Shown here: piece by piece, positions 29,616-37,364 of the stretch
Layout of the letters: every line of letters starts with the position of its first letter
Numbering within the stretch: the first letter of the stretch is position 1
From: Phocaeicola faecicola
Lineage (GTDB): Bacteria; Bacteroidota; Bacteroidia; Bacteroidales; Bacteroidaceae
Direction of reading: 5' to 3'
Length of the DNA stretch: 64,000 bases
Assembly: GCF_013618865.1 (NCBI RefSeq)
Contig: NZ_JABSOE010000004.1
Coordinates: 47,199 to 111,198 of the forward strand
Notes under the pieces: generated by a model
The model's database searches: none
What the model saw: the letters and a program-made list of their open reading frames with translations, nothing else
Told to the model about the DNA's origin: nothing
Translations under genes and position numbers: made by a program

Positions 29616-31133
29616 TTATTTGAGTACTTCTACGGCGCGACGTATACGGGCAAGCGTCTCTTCTTTACCCAGAACCGCAGATATATCAAACATATGAGGG
29701 CCTTTACCCTCTCCTACCAGAGTCAGTCGGAAAGCATTCATAATATTACCCAGGTGATAACCCTTCTCTTCGATCCACTTCATTACCACCTCTTCCTGAT
29801 GAGCCAGTGAGAAATCATCCAAAGATTCCAGTACGTCTGCCAGTTCGAGCATGCGTGCTGCCGAATCTTCTTTCCAGCGTTTCTTCACGGTCTTTTCATC
29901 GTATTCTGTAGGAGCTACGAAGAAGAACTTGCAGGTTTCCCACAGTTCCTTCACGAAACTTACACGACCCTTCATCAGTCCCACTACCGTAACTACCGTT
30001 TCCATCGGTGCTTCGATACCGTGTTCTTTCAGGATCGGCATGAAGAGAGCAGCAATTTCCTCGTCGCTCTTCATCAGGATATATTCATGGTTGAACCATT
30101 TTCCCTTTTCATAATCGAATTTGGCTCCGGCCTTGCTGCAACGGTGCAGGTCGAACAGTCTGATCAGTTCATCCATCGACATGATTTCCTGGTCATTTCC
30201 CGGATTCCATCCCAGCAGGGCCAGGAAGTTGATGACCGCTTCGGGCAGATAACCTGATTCACGATATCCCGATGATACCTCACCCGTTTTCGGATCGTGC
30301 CATTCCAGCGGGAATACCGGGAAACCAAGACGGTCTCCGTCGCGCTTGCTGAGTTTTCCGTTTCCGTCCGGTTTCAACAGCAAAGGCAGGTGAGCGAATT
30401 CAGGCATTGAATCTTCCCATCCGAAAGCACGGTACAACAGTACGTGCAGCGGAGCAGAAGGAAGCCATTCCTCGCCACGGATTACGTGAGAAACCTCCAT
30501 CAGGTGGTCATCTACGATATTGGCCAGATGATAAGTAGGAAGTTCATCTGCTGATTTATACAATACCTTGTCATCCAGGATAGAAGAGTTGATCACCACT
30601 TCTCCACGGATCAGGTCGTGTACATGTACATCCTCATTCGGTTCAATCTTGAAACGTACCACATACTGCTTGCCTTCGGCAATCAGCTGCTTCACTTCTT
30701 CTTCCGGCATCACCAATGAGTTTCTCATCGAAGTACGGGTAGAAGCGTCGTACTGGAAGTTAGGCACTTCCTTGCGTTTCGCCTCGAGTTCTTCCGGCGT
30801 ATCAAAAGCGATATAAGCCTTTCCGTTGTCCAGCAGCACCTTCACATATTTCTTGTAGATGTCACGGCGTTCAGACTGACGGTAAGGACCATAGTTTCCA
30901 CCGAAACTCACTCCTTCATCAAAATGAATGCCCAGCCACTTGAACGACTCGATAATGTATTCTTCCGCACCCGGAACAAAACGGTTGGAATCCGTGTCTT
31001 CGATACGGAAAATCAGGTCTCCCCCATGCTGACGGGCGAACAGATAGTTATATAAAGCAGTACGGACACCGCCTATATGTAATGCACCGGTCGGACTGGG
31101 TGCAAAACGAACTCTTACTTTTCTTTCTGCCAT
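29616..31133 (-). CDS. gltX: Glutamyl-tRNA synthetase
   Basis: Class I synthetase that charges tRNA-Glu. The HIGH-type motif lies in [16 protein letters not shown] and the KMSKS-type motif in [12 protein letters not shown] helical anticodon-binding domain forms the C-terminal third. It is 505 aa from [11 protein letters not shown] prefer this start to the ATG at 31145, because the -7 element at 31160-31167 would leave almost no leader for the longer form. Confidence 0.97.
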   Translation of the reverse strand: MAERKVRVRFAPSPTGALHIGGVRTALYNYLFARQHGGDLIFRIEDTDSNRFVPGAEEYIIESFKWLGIHFDEGVSFGGNYGPYRQSERRDIYKKYVKVLLDNGKAYIAFDTPEELEAKRKEVPNFQYDASTRTSMRNSLVMPEEEVKQLIAEGKQYVVRFKIEPNEDVHVHDLIRGEVVINSSILDDKVLYKSADELPTYHLANIVDDHLMEVSHVIRGEEWLPSAPLHVLLYRAFGWEDSMPEFAHLPLLLKPDGNGKLSKRDGDRLGFPVFPLEWHDPKTGEVSSGYRESGYLPEAVINFLALLGWNPGNDQEIMSMDELIRLFDLHRCSKAGAKFDYEKGKWFNHEYILMKSDEEIAALFMPILKEHGIEAPMETVVTVVGLMKGRVSFVKELWETCKFFFVAPTEYDEKTVKKRWKEDSAARMLELADVLESLDDFSLAHQEEVVMKWIEEKGYHLGNIMNAFRLTLVGEGKGPHMFDISAVLGKEETLARIRRAVEVLK

Positions 31134-31159
31134 AATGATTTTCATCTAAAAATACGCTG

Positions 31160-31167
31160 CAAAAATA
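31160..31167 (-). promoter_or_regulatory. -7 promoter element for gltX-waaA
   Basis: TATTTTTG on the minus strand, 26 nt before the chosen gltX start. It fits TAnnTTTG. Confidence 0.6.
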
Positions 31168-31217
31168 AGCTAAATTTCCCGTTTTTTTCTTATTTTGCGC
31201 CCAAAATATCTTACATC

Positions 31218-33272
31218 ATGAAAAGTTTCCAGACGAATAATCAATTTTCCTATAAAGACTTGCTTTACAAATGTGCCATTTTCCTGGCGACGGTAACCAT
31301 CATTGTTTATTTCCTGCCCAAGAAGGGGGCTTTCAATTATCAGTTCGATATCAACAAGCCCTGGAAGTACGGTCTGCTGCAGGCGTCTTTCGATTTTCCC
31401 ATCTACAAAGACGATGCCCAGGTGCAGAAAGAGCAGGACAGCATCATGGCGGAATACCACCCTTATTTTTCACTGAACGACAGCGGCAGCAAGGCCATTG
31501 CCCGCTTCAAGTCGGACTACAACAGTGAACTCAAGAAAATCATTCCCGAAGCCAGTTATGCACATCACATCGAGCGGATACTGAAAAACATCTACGAGAA
31601 AGGCATCATCTCTCCGGAAGACCTGATGCAACTGAACATGGACAGCCTGAGAAGCATACAGATTGTTTCCAAGAATACCTCCAGCCTGCAGGAAATCGGC
31701 GAGCTCTACAGCATCAAGCGGGCCTATGAGGAACTGATCAATTCGGATACGGTCCACTACCGGAAGAACCTGATGCAGCGGTGCAACCTCGACAATTACC
31801 TGACACCGAACCTGGTGTACGACAAGGAGCGGTCGGAAAGCGCCAGACAGGACCTGCTGTCCAGCATCTCATGGGCCAACGGTTTTGTAATGAACGGACA
31901 GAAAATCATCGACCGGGGGGAGATCATCGACCAGGAGACCTATAATATCCTGAAGTCGCTGGAAAAAGAATGGGACAAAAGAAACGAGACGGCGACTGAA
32001 AAGCGACTGACCCTGCTGGGACAGATCCTCTTCGTGTCCATCCTCATCAGCTGCTTCTTGATTTACCTGGAACTGTTCCGCCGGGATTATTACCTGAAGA
32101 AAGGAAGCCTGGGACTGTTGTTCTGCATCATCATCTTCTTCCCCATCCTTTCATTCATCATGGTAGAGCATGCCATCATGAGCGTCTATATCGTTCCTTT
32201 TGCCATGCTGCCCATCATCATCCGCATTTTCCTGGATTCGCGCACGGCTTTCATGGCGCACATCATTTCCATCCTGCTGTGTTCCATATCGCTCCGCACG
32301 CCGCACGAGTTCATCCTGCTGCAGACGGTAGCGGGCATGGCCGGTATCTACAGTCTCCGTGAACTTTCACAGCGCTCCCAACTGCTGCGGAGTGCCTTGA
32401 TTGTGGTCTGTGTATATTCCATCCTGTACCTGGCACTCGACCTGATTCACGTCAGCGAAATCGCACAGCTGAGTACTACCGTATACATCAACTTCATCAT
32501 CAACGGCATCCTGCTGCTGTTTACGTATCCGCTTCTCTTTATCCTGGAGAAGACCTTCGGATTTACTTCGAACGTAACGCTGGTAGAGCTGTCGAACATC
32601 AACAACAAACTGATGCGCGAGATGTCGGAAGTGGCTCCGGGTACCTTCCAGCACTCCCTGCAGCTGGCCAACCTGACAGCCGCAGCAGCCAACCGCATCG
32701 GGGCGAACAGTCAGCTGGTCCGTACAGGTGCCATGTACCATGACATCGGCAAGATGCTGAACCCTGCATTCTTTACCGAGAACCAGTCGGGATTCAATCC
32801 GCACAGCCAGTTGAGCTACAAGCAGAGCGCACAGGTCATCATCAGTCACATTACCGACGGAATGAAACTGGCCGACAAATACGACCTGCCACAGGTCATC
32901 AAGGACTTCATCTGTACGCATCACGGTGCGGGACTGACCAAATATTTCTACATCTCGTATCAGAACGAACACCCTGATGAGGTAGTCGACAAGGAACCGT
33001 TCCAGTATCCGGGACCGAATCCGTTTACCAAGGAACAGGCCATCCTGATGATGGCCGACTCGGTGGAAGCGGCTTCCAGAAGTCTGCCGGAATATACGGA
33101 AGAAAGCATTTCCAACCTGGTGGAGAAAATCATCGACAGTCAGGTACAGGAAGGATACTTCAAGGAATGCCCGATTACCTTCAAGGACATCGCCACGGTC
33201 AAGGCCGTCTTCAAGGAAAAACTGAAAACCATGTACCATACACGCATCAGTTATCCGGAACTGAAAAAGTAA
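31218..33272 (+). CDS. PgpH-type 7TM HD-domain phosphodiesterase
   Basis: Inner-membrane protein of 684 aa. The first TM is at about 17-34. A large extracytoplasmic 7TMR-HDED-type region (about 35-270) is followed by a cluster of seven TM helices (about 275-455) and a cytosolic HD domain. HD ligands are visible in TFQHSLQLAN, AMYHDIGKM, ISHITDGM, THHGAGL and MMADSVEAA. Family members in Firmicutes hydrolyse c-di-AMP to pApA; the same role here is inferred. It is divergent from gltX. Confidence 0.9.
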   Translation: MKSFQTNNQFSYKDLLYKCAIFLATVTIIVYFLPKKGAFNYQFDINKPWKYGLLQASFDFPIYKDDAQVQKEQDSIMAEYHPYFSLNDSGSKAIARFKSDYNSELKKIIPEASYAHHIERILKNIYEKGIISPEDLMQLNMDSLRSIQIVSKNTSSLQEIGELYSIKRAYEELINSDTVHYRKNLMQRCNLDNYLTPNLVYDKERSESARQDLLSSISWANGFVMNGQKIIDRGEIIDQETYNILKSLEKEWDKRNETATEKRLTLLGQILFVSILISCFLIYLELFRRDYYLKKGSLGLLFCIIIFFPILSFIMVEHAIMSVYIVPFAMLPIIIRIFLDSRTAFMAHIISILLCSISLRTPHEFILLQTVAGMAGIYSLRELSQRSQLLRSALIVVCVYSILYLALDLIHVSEIAQLSTTVYINFIINGILLLFTYPLLFILEKTFGFTSNVTLVELSNINNKLMREMSEVAPGTFQHSLQLANLTAAAANRIGANSQLVRTGAMYHDIGKMLNPAFFTENQSGFNPHSQLSYKQSAQVIISHITDGMKLADKYDLPQVIKDFICTHHGAGLTKYFYISYQNEHPDEVVDKEPFQYPGPNPFTKEQAILMMADSVEAASRSLPEYTEESISNLVEKIIDSQVQEGYFKECPITFKDIATVKAVFKEKLKTMYHTRISYPELKK

Positions 33273-33319
33273 CCTTCTCTTTTCCGTGGGGGCTGCAAAG
33301 AGGCAGTATCCCCCCGGTC

Positions 33320-33372
33320 AATTGCTCCCAGAGTTGACATTTCGCATCGTTTTGTCAAATCTGGGAGCAATT
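33320..33372. repeat. 20-bp inverted repeat upstream of the GH109-type gene
   Basis: Arms 33320-33339 and 33353-33372 (AATTGCTCCCAGA...) pair at 19 of 20 positions around a 13-nt loop. No T-run flanks it on either strand. It ends 32 nt before the -33 element of the next gene, so it could be an operator or a weak end for the upstream gene. Confidence 0.6.
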
Positions 33373-33403
33373 AAATTATAAAAAACATTGAAAAATAGTT
33401 AAT

Positions 33404-33436
33404 TGAAAGATTCCTGTATTTTTTCTTATAACTTTG
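33404..33436 (+). promoter_or_regulatory. Promoter of the GH109-type gene
   Basis: TTG (33404-33406) and TAACTTTG (33429-33436) are 22 nt apart. The -7 fits TAnnTTTG, and the predicted start near 33443 gives a leader of about 48 nt. Confidence 0.65.
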
Positions 33437-33490
33437 TATCACAAATCTAACCTAAGATTAACTATTTTAACTACAAAATATTATCTAACC

Positions 33491-35209
33491 ATGAAAATCA
33501 TTAATCAAACGCTTTGGGGTGCCTGTACACTGCTCATGCTGGCAGGATCTCCGGCAATGCACCTCTCAGCCCAAAGTCTTTCATCGTCAACTAAATGGGA
33601 ATGGAACAAAGGAACCATTGTCATCCAGACCCCCGAACGTGAAGCCGGACAGGAACCCGTAATCGGACTGACTGCACCGAAAATGGAAGTGGTACGGGTC
33701 GGTTTCGTAGGACTCGGTATGCGCGGTCCGGGAGCCGTAGAACGCTTTACATACATTCCGGGTACGGCAATCGTAGCGTTGTGCGACCATGAAAAGGAAC
33801 GTGCAGAGGCCTGCCAGAAGTATTTAAGAAAGGCTTGTCTGCCAGAAGCAGCCGTTTATTCGGGTGCAGAAGGCTATAAGGAGCTGTGTGAGCGTACCGA
33901 CATCGACCTGGTGTACATTGCCGCCGACTGGGATCATCATTTCCCCATTGCCGAATATGCCATGCAGCACGGCAAGCACGTGGCCATCGAAGTTCCTTCG
34001 GCCATGAACCTGGAACAGTGCTGGAAACTCATCGACTTGTCGGAGAAGAACCGCAAGCATTGCTTCATCCTCGAAAACTGCTGCTACGACTGGTTTGAAA
34101 TGAATACCCTCAACATGGCACAGCAGGGAGTATTCGGTGAGGTAATCCGTGCCCAGGGAGCCTATATCCATAACCTCGACGACTTCTGGAATTATTATTG
34201 GAAGAACGGAAAAGAAGATAAATTGGGATGGCGTCTGCGCTACAACAAGGAAAACCGCGGTGACGTATATGCCACACACGGCTTGGGCCCGGTGGCACAG
34301 GCATTGGATATTCACCGTGGCGACCGCATGAAGACCCTGGTAGCCATGGATACGAAATCGGTTCACGGCAAGGCACTGGTAGAAAGAGCTACGGGAGAAA
34401 AGTGTGAAGAGTTCCGCAACGGAGACCACACCACTACCCTGATCCGTACCGAAAACGGAAAGGTCATCGAAATACAGCATAACGTAATGAGTCCGCAGCC
34501 GTACAACCGCCTCTACCAGCTGACAGGAACCAAAGGTTTCGCCAACAAATATCCGGTAGAAGGTTATGCCGTTGACGCTGCCCAGATGAAGGCTTCGGGC
34601 GTACAGCCTCAGGTAGATAACCTGAGCACCCATTCCTTCCTTCCTAAAAAGGAAATGGATGCACTGGTAGAAAAATACCAGCACCCTATCCTGAAGAAAT
34701 ACGGAGAGATGGCAAAAGAAGTAGGTGGTCACGGAGGTATGGACTTCATCATGGACAGCCGTCTGGTATACTGTCTGCAGAACGGACTGCCATTGGACAT
34801 GGACGTATATGACCTGGCTGAATGGTGTGCACTCGCCGAACTGGGAGCCATCTCCATGGACAACGGTTGCGCAGCCGTAGCTTTCCCTGATTTCACACGC
34901 GGCCACTGGAACGAAGTGAAAGGATATACTCACGCATTCGCAGCTCCTGCCGATGAAGCAAAGGCAGAACTGGCAGCAGAGACAGCTACCCTGACCCTGA
35001 AGACTCAAGCCATGAAGGGATGGATGGATGCCTTGAAGAAAGCACGCACCGAAGTGCCTGCAGAGGAACTGGCAGCCCGGACCGACCAACTGAACAAGCA
35101 GTTGCAGCGTGTCATGGAAAAAGCCGGAGAAAAACCGGAAAAGAAGCAGAACGAAGCCATCAACCAGGCTAAGAAAGTGCTGAAACAGGCCGTAAAACTG
35201 AAGAAATAA
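33491..35209 (+). CDS. Secreted GH109-type Gfo/Idh/MocA protein with C-terminal helical extension
   Basis: Residues 1-28 form a signal peptide (NQTLWGACTLLMLAGSPAMHL, AQ cleavage site). A Rossmann fold follows (about 55-180), with the NAD-binding VGFVGLGMRGPG. Conserved GH109 blocks are EVPSAMNLEQCWKL, ENCCYDWFEMNTLNMA, GAYIHNLDDFWNYYW and YATHGLGPVAQALDIHRGDR. GH109 enzymes are NAD-dependent alpha-N-acetylgalactosaminidases, though the substrate here is unproven. Unlike typical members of about 450-480 aa, this one has about 80 extra C-terminal residues, Ala/Lys/Glu-rich and coiled-coil-like. Start 33491 is preferred because the promoter lies inside the longer frame beginning at 33434. Confidence 0.85.
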   Translation: MKIINQTLWGACTLLMLAGSPAMHLSAQSLSSSTKWEWNKGTIVIQTPEREAGQEPVIGLTAPKMEVVRVGFVGLGMRGPGAVERFTYIPGTAIVALCDHEKERAEACQKYLRKACLPEAAVYSGAEGYKELCERTDIDLVYIAADWDHHFPIAEYAMQHGKHVAIEVPSAMNLEQCWKLIDLSEKNRKHCFILENCCYDWFEMNTLNMAQQGVFGEVIRAQGAYIHNLDDFWNYYWKNGKEDKLGWRLRYNKENRGDVYATHGLGPVAQALDIHRGDRMKTLVAMDTKSVHGKALVERATGEKCEEFRNGDHTTTLIRTENGKVIEIQHNVMSPQPYNRLYQLTGTKGFANKYPVEGYAVDAAQMKASGVQPQVDNLSTHSFLPKKEMDALVEKYQHPILKKYGEMAKEVGGHGGMDFIMDSRLVYCLQNGLPLDMDVYDLAEWCALAELGAISMDNGCAAVAFPDFTRGHWNEVKGYTHAFAAPADEAKAELAAETATLTLKTQAMKGWMDALKKARTEVPAEELAARTDQLNKQLQRVMEKAGEKPEKKQNEAINQAKKVLKQAVKLKK

Positions 35210-35267
35210 TGTCCGGAATGCGGGGGGCCTTATCCCCATTCCTTCCGGAATATCCTGCATAACGTAA

Positions 35268-35318
35268 AGATGGCATGTGAAGTGATAAATCCTATCACTT
35301 GCACATGCCATCTTTTTT
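35268..35318 (+). terminator. Bidirectional terminator between GH109-type gene and HU-HIG gene
   Basis: A stem AGATGGCATGTG(C)AAGTGATA of about 20 bp with one bulged base (35268-35287 with 35293-35313) and a 5-nt loop. TTTTTT follows on the plus strand. It lies between two convergent genes and may serve both. Confidence 0.85.
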
Positions 35319-35326
35319 ATACCTCT

Positions 35327-35947
35327 TTATACTTCCCTATCACCGGTCTCCGGCTTTCTCACATAGACTTTATGAGAGCCTCTCCCCTCCGAACCGATTT
35401 TACCCTCTTCCAGCCACCGGTTCAGTTCTTTCAGAGCCAGCGTACGCAAGAGACCCGTCAGTTCGGTGTAGCGGGTACGGGTAATAAAGGCATGCGAGGT
35501 CAGGTAGTCCATCAGAAGGCCGTAACGCGCCTCCTCCGTCAGCCGGCGTGAACTCTCCCTGAATTTGCGGGAAGCCCCGGCACGCTCCAGCGTTCCGTGA
35601 CAGCGGAATTTTCGGGATACCGTAAAACGGACCTTCCCGAAGCATACAGACTGCGCATGGATGGCAGCCTCATCCTCCACCGGACGAAGGGCCTTGAGCC
35701 CTACCGACAATGTACCCAGGTTGCCGATACGGACCCGGCGGCCATGCTGCAGATAATGCTGCGCCCAGCGCTCTATTTCCTCCACCACTCCTATCACCGT
35801 ACCTTTCTGAAACCCTGAGGCACGGTCTATCTGCTCTGCCAGTTCCATAAAGGAAACCGTACCGCCCGAGACCAGTTTGGGATAAATCACCGCACGGCTC
35901 CCCTTCTTTGTAGAAGGAACCGTAAGAAAATCATACTGTGCTTTCAT
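35327..35947 (-). CDS. HU-HIG DNA-binding protein with C-terminal winged-helix-like domain
   Basis: A 206-aa protein. Residues about 1-125 match the Bacteroidetes HU-HIG family of HU/IHF-like proteins (start KAQYDFLTVPSTKKGSRAVI, then SGGTVSFMELAEQIDRASG and RVRIGNLGTLSVGLKA). The last 70 residues resemble a winged helix-turn-helix (FITRTRYTELTGLLRTLALK, then EEGKIGSEGRGSHKVYV), unlike the short tail of usual HU-HIG proteins. I started at 35947, just before the conserved block; longer starts at 35974 or 36007 are possible. Expected to bind and bend DNA; targets unknown. Confidence 0.75.
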   Translation of the reverse strand: MKAQYDFLTVPSTKKGSRAVIYPKLVSGGTVSFMELAEQIDRASGFQKGTVIGVVEEIERWAQHYLQHGRRVRIGNLGTLSVGLKALRPVEDEAAIHAQSVCFGKVRFTVSRKFRCHGTLERAGASRKFRESSRRLTEEARYGLLMDYLTSHAFITRTRYTELTGLLRTLALKELNRWLEEGKIGSEGRGSHKVYVRKPETGDREV

Positions 35948-36002
35948 ATATTTGAGATTTAACAGGTTAACCATCTTCCACCCCCGCAGGCAAGTCGGCC
36001 GG

Positions 36003-36060
36003 CCCACGTACGGAGACTATAAGACCCGCGTACGGAGGCTGTACAACCACCGTGCGCGGG
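36003..36060. repeat. 22-bp tandem repeat in the HU-HIG gene leader
   Basis: Units 36003-36024 and 36025-36046 both begin CCCRCGTACGGAGRCT and match at 17 of 22 positions. A degenerate third unit (CCACCGTGCGCGGG) follows to 36060. It lies between the predicted -7 element and the start codon of the HU-HIG gene. Confidence 0.6.
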
Positions 36061-36078
36061 TCCCCTTCCGCTTCTTCG

Positions 36079-36086
36079 CAAATATA
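36079..36086 (-). promoter_or_regulatory. -7 promoter element for the HU-HIG gene
   Basis: TATATTTG on the minus strand, giving a leader of about 125 nt that includes the 22-bp repeats. Just upstream is a small palindrome GAAGTCAAGACTTC (36102-36115). Confidence 0.6.
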
Positions 36087-36118
36087 CAATCGCAAAAAGG
36101 CGAAGTCAAGACTTCACC

Positions 36119-36589
36119 TCATTCTTTTTCTGTTAAAGATTGTAACAGTCCCTCACAGGCATCTTCCAGTATATCCAGCACATTCTCAAATCCCTGCGCC
36201 CCGCCGTAATACGGGTCGGGCACATAGTCCACCACCTTCACCCGGCAGTAATCCGTCATCCGCCCGATTTTCTTCTCACACTCCACGTCCGGTGCCTTCT
36301 CTCGCAAAGCCTCAATGTTCCGGTCGTCCATGCCCAATATCAGGTCGAACTCATAAAAATCATCCGTACACACCGGGCGGGAACGGTGCGTAATGTGATA
36401 TCCCCGTCTGGAGGCATGCGCCCTCATCCGTTCGTCCGCCAGTTCACCCCGGTGATAGCTGCTGATACCTGCCGAGTCGACCTCGAATTCTGCTTCCCGT
36501 CCCGCTTTCCGAATCAGGGTCCACATGATTTCCTCTGCCGAAGAAGAACGACAGATGTTCCCCAGGCAAACAAATAATATCCGTTTCAT
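36119..36589 (-). CDS. Low-molecular-weight protein-tyrosine phosphatase
   Basis: A 156-aa cytosolic phosphatase. The P-loop CLGNICRS has nucleophile Cys8 and Arg14, and the general acid is Asp125 in VPDPYYGG. This family often dephosphorylates tyrosine kinases of capsule synthesis, but no such genes are nearby. It starts 5 nt after the PHP gene stop, in a priA-PHP-phosphatase cluster. Confidence 0.95.
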   Translation of the reverse strand: MKRILFVCLGNICRSSSAEEIMWTLIRKAGREAEFEVDSAGISSYHRGELADERMRAHASRRGYHITHRSRPVCTDDFYEFDLILGMDDRNIEALREKAPDVECEKKIGRMTDYCRVKVVDYVPDPYYGGAQGFENVLDILEDACEGLLQSLTEKE

Positions 36590-36594
36590 CTTCC

Positions 36595-37308
36595 TTACTG
36601 AATATTCAAATATTGCTTAAATTTTTCCACACTCGTATTCATCACCCATTCTTCCGGATAGCCGGCTTCCGCCAACAGCGGCAGCACATACTCATAAGTA
36701 GCGATATCGAAAGAGATGTGTGCATCACTGCCCAGGATTACCGGCACCTCATACTTCCGGCACAGACGGAGAATCTCCAGGTTGTTTCCGCGGGCCTCCG
36801 CTTTGTGGCGACAAGGCTTCAACGACGAATTGTTGATTTCCAACAGCGTATGATGGGCTTTCTCAGCCTGAACAATCGGTTCGAAAAGCAGCGGAGCCGT
36901 TCCGTCGCCCGGGTGACTGATGATGTGTACATGCGGATTCGAGATTGCCCGGATCATTCCCTCCGTATTCTCCTCCACCGTACCGCCCTCATAGCACAAC
37001 GAATGGATTCCCGCAATCTTCAGGTCGAGGTACTTCATCATCCACTCCTCCATATCCAGGTCGCCCTGCGTATTCAGGATATTGATTTCAGCCCCCAGCA
37101 GCAGGTCTACCCCGTACATCCGGCGGGGAACCACGTGCAAGTTGCGGAAATAAATCGAATCACACGTTCCCGGTATTCCCGGCGAATGCTCCGTAATCCC
37201 CAGCAACTTCAGTCCCTTCTCAGCCGCCGCCTGAACCATCTCCTGCAGCGTACTGAAAGCATGTCCGCTGGCAAGGGTATGCGTATGTACATCTAATTCT
37301 ATTTTCAT
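36595..37308 (-). CDS. PHP-domain metal-dependent phosphatase, YcdX type
   Basis: A 237-aa PHP-superfamily protein similar to E. coli YcdX. Metal ligands are visible in DVHTHTLASGHAFS, GITEHSPG, GAEINI, SHPGDG, LEINNSS and GSDAHISFD. It probably hydrolyses a phosphoester; the substrate is unknown. I chose the start just before the first motif; an ATG at 37338 would add ten residues. Confidence 0.9.
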   Translation of the reverse strand: MKIELDVHTHTLASGHAFSTLQEMVQAAAEKGLKLLGITEHSPGIPGTCDSIYFRNLHVVPRRMYGVDLLLGAEINILNTQGDLDMEEWMMKYLDLKIAGIHSLCYEGGTVEENTEGMIRAISNPHVHIISHPGDGTAPLLFEPIVQAEKAHHTLLEINNSSLKPCRHKAEARGNNLEILRLCRKYEVPVILGSDAHISFDIATYEYVLPLLAEAGYPEEWVMNTSVEKFKQYLNIQ

Positions 37309-37364
37309 ATCTTGTTCCAGTTTAATTAATTTCTCCAATCGCCGGCCCCGTCCCGTTCACCGGA

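Noticed and set aside
32367..33239. 290-codon minus-strand frame
   Set aside because: Antisense to the HD domain of the PgpH-type gene, where ligand motifs prove the plus strand is coding.
33824..35311. 495-codon frame on the minus strand
   Set aside because: Antisense shadow of the GH109-type gene; no signal, domain or start context.
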